From: Cupriavidus lacunae
GTDB taxonomy: Bacteria; Pseudomonadota; Gammaproteobacteria; Burkholderiales; Burkholderiaceae
Length of the DNA stretch: 46,902 nucleotides
Assembly: GCF_003353055.1 (NCBI RefSeq)
Contig: NZ_QKWJ01000058.1
Coordinates: 1 to 46,902, forward strand
Reading direction: 5' to 3'
Shown here: positions 6,141 through 15,533 of the stretch, in pieces
How the letters are laid out: every line of letters begins with the position of its first letter
How positions within the stretch are numbered: position 1 is the first letter of the stretch
Notes under the pieces: model-generated
Told to the model about the DNA's origin: nothing
Database searches by the model: none
What the model saw: the letters and a program-made list of their open reading frames with translations, nothing else
Translations under genes and position numbers: made by a program

Positions 6141-8348
6141 ATGGGTTTCAAGAAATTCAGCCTGGGCCGGCGCACGCCGGCAGCCGACGCCGCCACCGGC
6201 GTGGTGAGCGGGCCGGGCATGGCCTATGCCGGCAGCCCGGAACCCGCGCCCCCGTCCGCCGGAGGGCTGGGCGAGACGCCGTTGGACCATGTCACCCGCT
6301 GGCTCGGGCGCATGCCGTTCTCGTCGCAGCAGCGGGTGCTGACGGTGGGCGTGGTGGTGTCGCTGGTGGCGCTGCTCGGCTCGGTGTACCTGGATAACCG
6401 CATCGCCAACAACGCCGCCGCGCAGATCGAGATCGCCGGCGACATGCTGATGCACTCGCAGCGCCTGGGCAAGGCGGTGCCGGTGGCACTGCTGGGCAAT
6501 GCGCAGGCCTTTACGCAGTTGCGCCAGTCCAAGGACGCGCTGGCGAGTGACCTGAAGGCGCTGCAGGAAGGCAGCGACGACAAGCGCGTGCGCGCCACCA
6601 CCGGCGCGGCCGGGCCCTTGCTCGAGACCGCGATGCAGTCGTGGAAGCGCTCCGAGAAAAGCGCCGCCGACGTGCTGGTGCAGCAGCCGGTGCTGACCAC
6701 CATCGGCCAGACGCTGCAGATTTTCAACGCCTCCAACCCCGAGCTGCTGGAGTCCGCCGAACAGGTGGCCGCAATCAAGCTGCAGTCCGGCGCCAATGCG
6801 CGCGAGGTGGCGGCATCCGCGCAGCTGGTGATGCTGACGCAGCGCCTGGGCAAGAACCTGAACGAGTTCCTGGCCGGCGAAGGCGTCAACCCCGAGACCG
6901 CGTTCCTGCTGGGCAAGGACACCAACACCTTCCGCGAAACGCTGGACGGCCTGCTCAACGGCAGCGAGGCGCTGCGCCTGTCGGCGGCCACCGACGAAGA
7001 GACGCGCGGCTACCTGCAGCAGCTGTCGCAGCGCTTCGAGGCCGTGCAGAAGACCACGCAGACCATCCTGCAGAACCTGCCCGGCCTGATCGCCACCAAG
7101 CGCGCGCAGCAGCAGATCTTCAACGACAACGAGGCGCTGCGTGGTGAACTGTCCACGCTGCAGCGCGCCTATGCGCAGTCGGCGCGCGTGCGCCCCGTGA
7201 CGCTGGGCGCGACCGTGGTGTCGGCGGCCATGACGCTGCTGTGCCTGGTGGGGCTGGCGGCGCTGTACCTGCGCGATTCACGCATGCGCGCGCTGGAAGC
7301 CGAGGCGCGCGAGCGCGAGGCCGAGTCCCGCCGCCTGGATGAAAAGCGCAACAACGACAATACCCAGAAGGCCATTCTGCAGCTGATGAACGAACTGCAG
7401 GACATCGCCGACGGCGACCTGACGCGCCAGGCCACGGTGACCGAGGACATCACCGGCGCCATTGCCGACTCGGTCAACTACACCGTGGAAGAACTGCGCG
7501 AGCTGGTCGGCCGGGTGCAGCAGACCGCCGGCGAGGTGACGCAGGCGTCGGGGCAGGTGCAGTCCACCTCGACCCAGCTGGTGTCGACCACCGAGGAGCA
7601 GTCGCGCCAGATCCGCCAGACCGGCGAATCGGTGGTGGAGATGGCCGACCGCATCACGCAGGTGTCGCGCGGCGCGGCCGAGTCCGCCAACGTGGCGCGC
7701 GCCTCGCTGGCTGCGGCCGAGCAGGGCCAGAACGCGGTGCAGAACGCCATCACCGGCATGAACGACATCCGCGAGCAGATCCAGGAAACCTCCAAGCGCA
7801 TCAAGCGCCTGGGCGAGTCGTCGCAGGAGGTCGGTGAAATCGTCGAGCTGATCTCGGACATTACCGAGCAGACCAACGTGCTGGCACTGAACGCCGCCAT
7901 CCAGGCCGCATCGGCCGGCGAGGCCGGGCGCGGCTTCTCGGTGGTGGCGGAAGAAGTGCAGCGGCTGGCTGAACGCTCCGGCGAGGCCACCAAGCAGATC
8001 GGCGCGCTGATCCGCACCATCCAGACCGATACCCAGGACGCCGTGCACGCCATGGAGCGCAGCACGCAGGGCGTGGTGGAGGGTGCGCGGCTGTCGGACA
8101 ATGCCGGTGCCGCACTGGTCGAGATCGGGCGCGTGTCGCGCCAGTTGGCCGAGCTGATCGAGCAGATCTCGAAATCCACCTCGCACGAAGCCGACCTGGC
8201 CACCACCGTGGCCCGCCATATCGAACGCATCCTGCAGGTCACCGAGCAGACCACCAGCGGCACGCGCCAGACCGCGCAGTCGGTGCGCCAGCTGACGCTG
8301 CTGACGGAAGAGCTGCGTAACTCCGTGTCGCGATTCAAGATCGCCTGA
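6141..8348 (+). CDS. pilJ: Methyl-accepting chemotaxis protein PilJ
   Basis: A 735-residue transmembrane receptor of the Pil-Chp system. It has a cytoplasmic N-tail, membrane helix 1 near residues 66-85, a periplasmic helical sensor of the PilJ type (about 90-350), helix 2 near 353-378, a HAMP-like region, and a long coiled-coil signalling domain. The signalling hairpin tip is clear (E576 onward: EQTNVLALNAAIQAASAGEA), with the PilJ-typical Q and S in place of the commoner E and R. GAAGAGGG precedes the ATG. Known PilJ proteins sense surface contact or pilin state. No pilK-type methyltransferase gene follows, so adaptation may depend on an enzyme elsewhere. Confidence 0.94.
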   Translation: MGFKKFSLGRRTPAADAATGVVSGPGMAYAGSPEPAPPSAGGLGETPLDHVTRWLGRMPFSSQQRVLTVGVVVSLVALLGSVYLDNRIANNAAAQIEIAGDMLMHSQRLGKAVPVALLGNAQAFTQLRQSKDALASDLKALQEGSDDKRVRATTGAAGPLLETAMQSWKRSEKSAADVLVQQPVLTTIGQTLQIFNASNPELLESAEQVAAIKLQSGANAREVAASAQLVMLTQRLGKNLNEFLAGEGVNPETAFLLGKDTNTFRETLDGLLNGSEALRLSAATDEETRGYLQQLSQRFEAVQKTTQTILQNLPGLIATKRAQQQIFNDNEALRGELSTLQRAYAQSARVRPVTLGATVVSAAMTLLCLVGLAALYLRDSRMRALEAEAREREAESRRLDEKRNNDNTQKAILQLMNELQDIADGDLTRQATVTEDITGAIADSVNYTVEELRELVGRVQQTAGEVTQASGQVQSTSTQLVSTTEEQSRQIRQTGESVVEMADRITQVSRGAAESANVARASLAAAEQGQNAVQNAITGMNDIREQIQETSKRIKRLGESSQEVGEIVELISDITEQTNVLALNAAIQAASAGEAGRGFSVVAEEVQRLAERSGEATKQIGALIRTIQTDTQDAVHAMERSTQGVVEGARLSDNAGAALVEIGRVSRQLAELIEQISKSTSHEADLATTVARHIERILQVTEQTTSGTRQTAQSVRQLTLLTEELRNSVSRFKIA

Positions 8349-8412
8349 GTGGCCGGATGACGCCTGCGACCGCTTCCGCGCACCGCGGCCCCGCGTTTTA
8401 TGCCAACTCCGC

Positions 8413-8435
8413 GCCCGCCGCCCGCTGCGGCGGGC
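8413..8435 (+). promoter_or_regulatory. GC-rich hairpin in the pilJ-pilL gap
   Basis: GCCCGCCGC (8413-8421) pairs perfectly with GCGGCGGGC (8427-8435) around CCGCT. There is no U-tract, so it is not a classic terminator. It may be an mRNA-stabilising or attenuating stem in the 127-nt gap before pilL. Confidence 0.4.
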
Positions 8436-8475
8436 TGCTTGCGGGCGCCTTTGCGGCGCCGCACTGGAAGCCGTC

Positions 8476-11400
8476 ATGTCCCTGAATTTCCCTGTCCCGC
8501 GCGATGCCGCCGGAGCCGGTGCTCCGGCTGAGCCTTTCGCCATGTCCGATCCAGAGCCGGCGCCACTGCCGGCCAGCGCAGACCTTCTGCCCGACACAGG
8601 CGGCGCCGCGCGCGACCTGTCCGGCCTGGCGTGGCTCGCGCCCAGCCTGCGCAGCGCGCTGGAAGATGCCGCCGCCGAGCTTGGCCACTATGTCGATGAA
8701 GTGCGCCAGGCGCCCGAGGCGCTGGGCGCGCGCGATACCACCTCGCTGCGACTGGCCGGCCAGCACCTGCACCAGGCCGCTGGCGCGGTGCATATCGTCG
8801 GCCTGCGCGGGACCGATCCGTATTGCCAGGCGCTGCGCCGCCTGCTCGACGCCATCGACGCCGGCACCGTTGCCGCAGGCCCCGAGGCGCTGGCGGTATT
8901 CCGCGCCGGCGTGCAGGCGCTGGCCGAATATGTCGACGACCTGATGGCCGGCGACGACGAAGCGCCGCTGCGGCTGTTCCAGCCCTATGCCGGCGTGCTC
9001 GCGAAGCTGGGCGAAGAGCGCGTGCATCCTGCCGACCTTTGGCTCGATGAACTGCAGATGCTGCCCGGCATGCTGCTGCCGGCAAGAGGCCCGGCAGCGG
9101 TCACGCGCGCGCGCCAGAAGTTTGAATCGGCCTTGCTCAAGGCCTTGCGCCTGCCTACGCCCTGCACCGACGCGGCACTGCTGCGCGAAGCCTGGCTGCC
9201 GCTGTGCGCGGCGCTGGACGACGTGCGCGCCAATGAGCACGAGCCGCGCCGCGCCGCCGATCATCCGGACCGCGACGTCTGGCATGTGCTGGGGCTGGTG
9301 TTCCGCGCGCTCGGCCTGGGCCTGCTGCCGTCCGATCTGCTGGCCAAGCGCTTCGCCGGCCGTGCCAACCTGCTGCTGCGCCAGTACCAGCAAGGGCATG
9401 TGCGCGTGCCGCAGGCGCTGCTGAACGATGCGGTGTTCCTGCTGGTCTGCACGGCGCTGGCCGACGCCGGGGCCGGCGGCGATGGTGACATGGTTGCGCT
9501 GCACGCCGATATCGCCCGCACGCTCGAGGCATTCCGCCTCGACCCCGGGCACGCGCAGGTCCATGCCGATTTCCGGCTGCGTTACTACGGCTGGCTCGAC
9601 CCGATCGACACGCGTAACCTGCAGCAGGCCGCCGCAGGGCTGGAGCGCGCCGCCGCCGCCGACCAGGCCGGCTGGGAGATCGCACTGGCCGCGCTGGCCG
9701 AGGCCGCGCAGCCGCTTGCGCAGCCCCCGCTGCAGCGTTGCCTGGCGCAGGCCGCCGCGCAGGGCAGGGCATCTGATGCCGGCGATGCGCTTGGCGCCGC
9801 TGGCATCGCGCTGTTCCTGGCGCGCGCGCTGGCGCTGCCGTGGCGCGTGCACGGGCAATCCGCGCATCCGGCCGCGGCGCGCTTTGCCGCGCAGTGCGAG
9901 GCGCTCGCCGCGTGCCTGGCCGATCCCGCCGCGCCCGCGCCGGCGTGGCTCGCGCGCATGGTCGACGAGGCGCGCGCGCAGGCGCTGCGTAGCGAAGCCG
10001 TGGCGCAGCTGCGCACGCAACTGGACAGCGGCGAGTCGTGGCTGGACAGCTATGACCGCAATGCCGCGCGCGCCGATGGCGCCGGGCACCTGCGCGACGC
10101 GTGCCAGGCCTTTGCCGCGCTGGGCGATACGCTGGCGCAGCTGCAGCCGTCGGCGGCACTGCCGCCCACGCTGGCCGGCGATGCCGCGCAGGCGTGCGCC
10201 GCCGTGCAGGCCGTCAACGCGCGGCTGGCCGATCCGGGCGACCTTGCCGATGCCGGCGCGCGGGCCGAGTTGCTGGGTGCCGTGGCGGCAGAGCTTGGCG
10301 TGGTTCATGCCTTTGCCGATGCCCTAGAATTTGGCCGCGTGCGCCGCGCTGACGCGCTCGCAGGTGCCGGCGCCGCCGAGGATGCGCATGCGCCGCAGCA
10401 TCCGCTGGCCGCGGCAAGCGCTGCCGCGGACGAGGCGCTGCGCGCCGGCCCCGTCTCCGATGCACCGGCCGTGCAGCGCCTGCGTGCCGCGCTGCACGCG
10501 CTGGCCGACCAGGCTGCCATCGACGACGATGCCATGCTGCGCCGCCAGGCCGCCGACGCAACCACGCAGTGCAACGCCTGGCTGGCTGGCAGCGACGACG
10601 CCGGCGCGCGCATGGTGATGGTGCTCGCCGCCGGCCTGCCCGAGCCGGCGCCCGTTCCCGCCGGCGCCACGTCCGATGCGCCGGCCATGCCCGCAGCCGG
10701 CGACCACGCAGCCGTCGATGCCGAACTGCTCGACATATTCCTGAATGAAGCCGACGAGGTGCTGGGCGGCATTGCCGGCGACCTCGGCGCGGGCGTCGAG
10801 GCGCTGCGCGATGCCGACATGCTCAGCCGCCTGCGGCGCGCCTTCCATACGCTCAAGGGCTCCAGCCGCATGGTCGGCCTGCATCGCTACGGCGAAGCGG
10901 CCTGGGCGGTGGAGCAGGTGATGAACCTGTGGATCGCCGAGGCGCGCGAACCGGTGCCGGCGCTGCTGTCGCTGCTGCGCCGCGCGCATGCCGAGCTGTC
11001 GGCATGGGTGGCGCGGCTGCACGGCGATGCGGCGGCCTGGCACGACATCGCGCCGCTGGTGGCGGCCGCCGAAGCGGTGCGCGATGCTGGCGTTACCCCG
11101 GCCGTGGACGAACTGCCGGCGTCGCCTGCAGTGGATGGCGGCAACGCACCGCAGGATCAGGCAGCGCCTGCCGGGCCGGTGGACAGCAGCACAGTCAGCA
11201 GCACGGACACCGACGTCGATGCCGACGCGGCCGACGACAACGTGATCCCCTTCCGCCTGGCCGGCGGCCTGTCGGACGAGGATGATCACTACAAGGTCAT
11301 CGGGTCGGTGCGTATCGGCCTGGCGCTGTACAACGTCTACCTGCAGGAGGCCGATGGCCTGTTGCGCCAGTTCGCCACCGATATCTCCGAATGGCGGCAT

Positions 11401-14364
11401 GAAGGCCATCCATGCCCGAGCGAGCTGGGCCTGCGTGTCGCGCACACCCTGCAGGGCAGCGCGGCCACCGTCGGGCTGGAGCCGGTGCGCGAGATCGCCG
11501 AAGCGCTGGAAGCCCTGTTGCTGCAGCTTGGTTCGCACCCGGTGGCGATGCATCCGGGCGATTTCCGTCTGCTGGAGCAGGCGGTCGAGCGCCTGCGCGG
11601 CATGCTGCACCAGTTTGCTGCCGGCATCTGGCCGCAAGCCGATGCCGGCCTGCGCCGCAGCCTGGTCGAGTTCGGCGAACGCGCGCTGTTGCGCCCGCGC
11701 GTAGCGGTGCCTGCGCCGCAGGCGCCGGCCGAGCCCGATGGTTCGGTCGCGCAGCTGTTCGGCCAGGTGCCGCCGGCCGCGGAGCAAACGCCCGCCGCGC
11801 AGCCGGCGCCCGAAGCCGCCACGCAGCCGCCAGGCACGCCACAGGATGCGGTGGTTATCGCGCTGCCGACCTCACACCGTGCATCCGCCGCGCCGTCGGC
11901 AGAAGCCGACAGCGCGCCAGACCCCGCGCTGGTCCAGATCTTCCTCGAAGAAGCGCAGGGCACGCTGCCCGAGCTGGGCAAGCTGCTGCGCGGCTGGGAA
12001 GCCGCGCCCGAGGAAGCGCGTCATGGCGGCCTGGTGCTGCGCGCGCTGCATACGCTCAAGGGCAGTGCGCGCATGGCCGGTGCGATGGCGCTGGGGCAGG
12101 CCGCGCACGAGATGGAGGCGCTGCTCGACGCCAGCCTGCGCGGGCAGGGACAGCAGGCGGTCGGGCCGAAGGTGTTCGAGCGGCTCTATGCCTGGTACGA
12201 CCGCATCCTGGCGCATGCCGAGGCGCTGCAGGCCGGGCGCCTGCTGCCGGCAGACGACCCCGATGTGGTCAACAGGCATGCCGAGGCGCCGCAGGCAGCC
12301 GACGCCGCCATGCCGCAGCCGGATGCGACCGAGGCCGTCGCATCGACGCCGAACCTGCCTGCCGCGCCGGGGCCCGCCGATGTGATGGTGCCCATGCCCC
12401 CAGCTGCACCACTCGCGCCGGCCGAGCCGCAGCGCGCGCTGGTCCGCGTGCAGGCGCGCGCGCTCGACACGCTGATCAATGAAGCCGGCGAAGTCGGCGC
12501 CACGCGGGCGCGCCTGGACAGCGAGCTGGAGGCGATGCGCACCTACCTGGGCGAACTGAACGACAACGTCGCGCGCTTGCGCGGCCAGTTGCGCGAGATC
12601 GAGATCCAGGCCGAATCGCAGATGGCGTCGCGCATTGCCGACGCGCAGCACAAGCAGGAGTTCGATCCGCTCGAGTTCGACCGCTTTACGCGCTTCCAGG
12701 AACTCACGCGGATGATGGCCGAGTCGGTCAACGACGTGGCCACCGTCGAGCAGAACCTGCAGCGCGGCTTCGACCGCGCAGCCGGCGACCTGGCCGCGCA
12801 GGCGCGGCTGACGCGCGGGCTGCAGCGCGGACTGATGCAGGCGCGCATGGTGCAGTTCGACGCGCTGGCCGAGCGGCTCTATCGCGTGGCGCGCCAGGCC
12901 GCGGCCGAGACCGGCAAGGAAGTGCGGCTGCTGATCAAGGGTGGCACGGTGGAAATCGACCGCTCGGTGCTGGACCGCATGGCCGGCCCGATCGAGCACC
13001 TGATCCGCAACGCGGTCGTGCACGGCATCGAAGCCGCCGCGCAGCGCCGGGCCGCGGGCAAGGCCGCCACCGGCGCGCTGACGCTAGAGGTGCAGCAGGA
13101 AGGCAACGAGGTGGTGCTGCATTTCGTCGATGACGGTGGCGGGCTGGACCTGGCGCGCATCCACGCGCGCGCGGTCGAACGCCGCCTGCTGGCGCCGGAC
13201 GACGACGCCAGCGAAGCGCGCCTGACCGAGATGATCTTCACGCCGGGCTTTTCCACGGCGGAGTCCGTGTCCGAACTGGCCGGCCGCGGCGTGGGCATGG
13301 ACGTGGTGCGCGCCGAGACCGTGGCGCTGGGCGGGCGCATCACGCTGGCGTCCCGGCCGGGGCAGGGCACCACCTTTACCTTGCACCTGCCGCTGACCAC
13401 GGCGATCACGCAGGTGCTGGTGATCTCGCTGGGTGCGCGCCGCTATGCCGTGCCCAGCGGCATGATCGACCAGGTCCAGCAACTGCGCGCACCGGCACTG
13501 CTGGATGCGTACAACCACGGCCGCCTCACGGTGCCCGGTGCCGAGCTGCCGTTCTTCTATTTCGGCGCGTTGCTGGAAGAGGGCAACGCGGTGACGGCGG
13601 GACGCAAGTATTCGCCCGTGGTGGTGGTGCGCAGCGGCGCCGAGCGCGTGGCGGTGCACGTGGACGACGTGGTCGGCAACCGCGAAGTGGTGGTCAAGCA
13701 CATCGGGCCCCACCTGGCGCGCCTGGAAGGCATTGCCGGCGCGACCACGCTGGGCGACGGCGAGATCGTGCTGATCTACAACCCGGTGGTGCTGGCGCAG
13801 CGTTTCGTGCGCGAGCGCGGCCAGCCGGTGCCGCGGGCCCTGCCGCAGACCTCGGCGCAACCTGCCGTGCCGGCGCAAATGGGCGCGGTCGCGGAGCTGG
13901 CGAGCGACGGCACGACCGAGCCCGTGCGCGGCCTGGCCGTGCAGCCGATCGTGATGGTTGTGGACGATTCGCTGACCGTGCGCAAGGCGACCCAGCGCCT
14001 GCTGGGCCGCGCCGGCTACCAGGTGGTGCTGGCGCGCGACGGCGTGGATGCGCTCAAGCAACTGCAGGACGTGATGCCGGATGCGATGCTGGTGGATATC
14101 GAGATGCCGCACATGGACGGCTTCGATCTCACGCGCAACGTGCGCTCTGACGCGCGCACCGCGCATATGCCGCTGGTGATGATCACCTCGCGCACGGCCG
14201 ACAAGCACCGCCGCTATGCCGAGGAGATTGGGGTGAACGTGTACCTGGGCAAGCCTTATAACGAGGATGAGCTGCTGGGCACGCTGCATCGGCTGCTCGG
14301 TGAGCGGGCGGCGGGGACGGCGGGGTCGGTGGCGCAGATGCTGGGGGATGGGCAGGCAAGCTGA
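8476..14364 (+). CDS. pilL: Multi-Hpt CheA-type hybrid histidine kinase PilL/ChpA
   Basis: A 1962-residue central kinase of the type IV pilus chemosensory system. Order of domains: an N-terminal FimL/Hpt-like region with a degenerate phospho-site (H99 in LHQAAGAVHIVG, lysine lost); three intact Hpt domains with H791 (FHTLKGSSRM), H990 (AHTLQGSAATVG) and H1192 (LHTLKGSARM); a dimerisation region from about 1320; a GHKL ATPase (N1512 in EHLIRNAVVHGIE, DDGGGLD near 1550, GRGVGMDVV near 1605); a CheW-like domain (about 1645-1775); and a receiver (D1874 in LVDIEMPHMDGF). Pro/Ala-rich linkers separate the modules. GGAAG precedes the ATG by 6 nt. It should phosphorylate PilG and PilH. Confidence 0.95.
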   Translation: MSLNFPVPRDAAGAGAPAEPFAMSDPEPAPLPASADLLPDTGGAARDLSGLAWLAPSLRSALEDAAAELGHYVDEVRQAPEALGARDTTSLRLAGQHLHQAAGAVHIVGLRGTDPYCQALRRLLDAIDAGTVAAGPEALAVFRAGVQALAEYVDDLMAGDDEAPLRLFQPYAGVLAKLGEERVHPADLWLDELQMLPGMLLPARGPAAVTRARQKFESALLKALRLPTPCTDAALLREAWLPLCAALDDVRANEHEPRRAADHPDRDVWHVLGLVFRALGLGLLPSDLLAKRFAGRANLLLRQYQQGHVRVPQALLNDAVFLLVCTALADAGAGGDGDMVALHADIARTLEAFRLDPGHAQVHADFRLRYYGWLDPIDTRNLQQAAAGLERAAAADQAGWEIALAALAEAAQPLAQPPLQRCLAQAAAQGRASDAGDALGAAGIALFLARALALPWRVHGQSAHPAAARFAAQCEALAACLADPAAPAPAWLARMVDEARAQALRSEAVAQLRTQLDSGESWLDSYDRNAARADGAGHLRDACQAFAALGDTLAQLQPSAALPPTLAGDAAQACAAVQAVNARLADPGDLADAGARAELLGAVAAELGVVHAFADALEFGRVRRADALAGAGAAEDAHAPQHPLAAASAAADEALRAGPVSDAPAVQRLRAALHALADQAAIDDDAMLRRQAADATTQCNAWLAGSDDAGARMVMVLAAGLPEPAPVPAGATSDAPAMPAAGDHAAVDAELLDIFLNEADEVLGGIAGDLGAGVEALRDADMLSRLRRAFHTLKGSSRMVGLHRYGEAAWAVEQVMNLWIAEAREPVPALLSLLRRAHAELSAWVARLHGDAAAWHDIAPLVAAAEAVRDAGVTPAVDELPASPAVDGGNAPQDQAAPAGPVDSSTVSSTDTDVDADAADDNVIPFRLAGGLSDEDDHYKVIGSVRIGLALYNVYLQEADGLLRQFATDISEWRHEGHPCPSELGLRVAHTLQGSAATVGLEPVREIAEALEALLLQLGSHPVAMHPGDFRLLEQAVERLRGMLHQFAAGIWPQADAGLRRSLVEFGERALLRPRVAVPAPQAPAEPDGSVAQLFGQVPPAAEQTPAAQPAPEAATQPPGTPQDAVVIALPTSHRASAAPSAEADSAPDPALVQIFLEEAQGTLPELGKLLRGWEAAPEEARHGGLVLRALHTLKGSARMAGAMALGQAAHEMEALLDASLRGQGQQAVGPKVFERLYAWYDRILAHAEALQAGRLLPADDPDVVNRHAEAPQAADAAMPQPDATEAVASTPNLPAAPGPADVMVPMPPAAPLAPAEPQRALVRVQARALDTLINEAGEVGATRARLDSELEAMRTYLGELNDNVARLRGQLREIEIQAESQMASRIADAQHKQEFDPLEFDRFTRFQELTRMMAESVNDVATVEQNLQRGFDRAAGDLAAQARLTRGLQRGLMQARMVQFDALAERLYRVARQAAAETGKEVRLLIKGGTVEIDRSVLDRMAGPIEHLIRNAVVHGIEAAAQRRAAGKAATGALTLEVQQEGNEVVLHFVDDGGGLDLARIHARAVERRLLAPDDDASEARLTEMIFTPGFSTAESVSELAGRGVGMDVVRAETVALGGRITLASRPGQGTTFTLHLPLTTAITQVLVISLGARRYAVPSGMIDQVQQLRAPALLDAYNHGRLTVPGAELPFFYFGALLEEGNAVTAGRKYSPVVVVRSGAERVAVHVDDVVGNREVVVKHIGPHLARLEGIAGATTLGDGEIVLIYNPVVLAQRFVRERGQPVPRALPQTSAQPAVPAQMGAVAELASDGTTEPVRGLAVQPIVMVVDDSLTVRKATQRLLGRAGYQVVLARDGVDALKQLQDVMPDAMLVDIEMPHMDGFDLTRNVRSDARTAHMPLVMITSRTADKHRRYAEEIGVNVYLGKPYNEDELLGTLHRLLGERAAGTAGSVAQMLGDGQAS

Positions 14365-14410
14365 GGGTTTGCTCCCTTCTCCCGCGGGATGGGCCCCCAG
14401 GCTGAGGGTT

Positions 14411-14444
14411 TGCTCCCCTCTCCCGCAAGCGGGAGAGGGGAGCA
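14411..14444. repeat. Perfect 16-bp-arm palindrome (CTCTCCCGC family)
   Basis: TGCTCCCCTCTCCCGC, a 2-nt AA centre, then the exact inverse. The 20 nt preceding it (AGGCTGAGGGTTTGCTCCC) also occur just upstream near 14360-14380, so one arm has been partly duplicated. Two related copies occur at 32880-32998. It lies between convergent genes. Confidence 0.8.
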
Positions 14445-14497
14445 CGCGGTCGGCATGCAATGCAAAGGACCGCGGCTTTCTCAAGAGTCTGCCATGC

Positions 14498-14533
14498 AAA
14501 AGGCTCGGCATCGCAAGATGCCGAGCCTTTTTT
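14498..14533. terminator. Bidirectional rho-independent terminator between pilL and the 14578 gene
   Basis: AAAAGGCTCGGCATC pairs with GATGCCGAGCCTTTT around a GCAA tetraloop, followed by a T run. The A-rich left foot provides the T run on the other strand. It is correctly placed to end both pilL (plus) and the convergent minus-strand gene. Confidence 0.9.
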
Positions 14534-14577
14534 CCTCCTCCACAGGCGCACCGCACACGGCGCGCCGTTCCAGCCGA

Positions 14578-15360
14578 CTACCAGCGCATCTGCGCGTTCT
14601 TGCCGCCGGTGCTGACCGTCGCGGTCTTGGTCCGACCCTGGTAGGTCGCGCGCACGTTGTACGTGCCCGACGGCGCCTTCAGCAGACAGCGCGGGCCGTC
14701 GGCGACAAAGCTGGCGATTTCCCTGCCGCCGCGCGTCAGCTTGACGTCGACATCGGACAGGTACTCGCCGCGCGCGCCCTGCGTGAACAGCAGGCTCAGG
14801 TTGTACTTGCGCGCCTGCGATTGCAGCGCGACCTGCTCATCTTCGGCAACGCCGCCGCAGATATAAGCCACCGAGCCGGCCTGCCGCTGCACCATCGCAT
14901 CACGCGGCGGCGGCGGGAGCGGCACGGTCAGCGGCGGGCGCGGCTGCGCGGGCGCTGCCATTGGCGGTGGCGCCGGCATGGCGGGCGGTGTGCCGGTGGG
15001 CGCGGGTGTGGGCGATGCAGCCGGTGGCGGTGCTGCCATGGCAGGCGCGGCTATGCCGGGCGCTGGCTGGGTGGCAGGGGGCATGGTGCTGGCCGGCGGT
15101 GGTGCCGGCATGGCGGCGTCCGGCGTGGGCGCCATGGTGGCACCCGGCGTGGGCGCCATGGCGCCGCCCGGGGCGGCAGGCGCTGGATTGGCGTCAACCA
15201 CCGGCGCCTGCGCATGGCTGGCAGCCGGCATGATGGCGAGCAACGCGACCGCGCCGGCGCTGAGCGCAATCACCAGGCGCTTCACGCGGGTACGGCGTGC
15301 CAGTCGCGCTTCGACAACCTCCAGCGAACGGGTAGGGGCAAACGGGAGCAGTTGCGGCAT
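14578..15360 (-). CDS. Proline-rich exported protein, carboxypeptidase-regulatory-like C-terminus
   Basis: A 260-residue protein that I do not recognise as a named family member. A charged N-tail is followed by a hydrophobic segment (about 29-48) ending in A-S-H-A-Q, which could be a signal peptide or an anchor. Residues 50-155 are a low-complexity Ala/Pro/Met linker with repeated MAPTPGA-like units. The C-terminal 95 residues look like a small beta-sandwich, ending in PSGTYNVRATYQGRTKTATV, which resembles carboxypeptidase regulatory-like or PEGA-type domains. One cysteine pair (in YICGG and RCLLK) might form a disulfide. An excellent AAGGAGG site precedes the ATG. Likely location: periplasm or outer face of the inner membrane. 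Confidence 0.7.
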   Translation of the reverse strand: MPQLLPFAPTRSLEVVEARLARRTRVKRLVIALSAGAVALLAIMPAASHAQAPVVDANPAPAAPGGAMAPTPGATMAPTPDAAMPAPPPASTMPPATQPAPGIAAPAMAAPPPAASPTPAPTGTPPAMPAPPPMAAPAQPRPPLTVPLPPPPRDAMVQRQAGSVAYICGGVAEDEQVALQSQARKYNLSLLFTQGARGEYLSDVDVKLTRGGREIASFVADGPRCLLKAPSGTYNVRATYQGRTKTATVSTGGKNAQMRW

Positions 15361-15440
15361 CGTGGCCTCCTTGGCAGGCTTCGGAATCAGATGCCCCGGA
15401 GGACCCCCTCGGGATCACTCCGGGTGTCTCTTTTCCATGC

Positions 15441-15480
15441 TAGGACCCAGGGGTGGGCGACACTGCCGGGTTTGGTCCTA
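15441..15480. promoter_or_regulatory. Inverted repeat upstream of the proline-rich protein gene
   Basis: TAGGACC (15441-15447) is repeated in inverted form as GGTCCTA (15474-15480), flanking 26 bp. It lies 80-120 bp upstream of the ATG at 15360 and just after the MFS gene. It could be an operator or a weak stem. Confidence 0.35.
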
Positions 15481-15533
15481 CATCCGCGTCAGCCGACGGC
15501 GCATTCTTGCCGCCAGGCGGCGTGCAAGTGACT

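Noticed and set aside
8398..10308. A 636-codon frame antisense to pilL
   Set aside because: It is Arg/Gln/Ala-rich with no domain and lies opposite a clearly conserved gene.
14578..15360. Assignment of the proline-rich protein as a pilus component (FimV- or TonB-like)
   Set aside because: It lacks a LysM or TonB C-terminal motif; proximity to pilL alone is not enough, and it is on the opposite strand behind a strong terminator.
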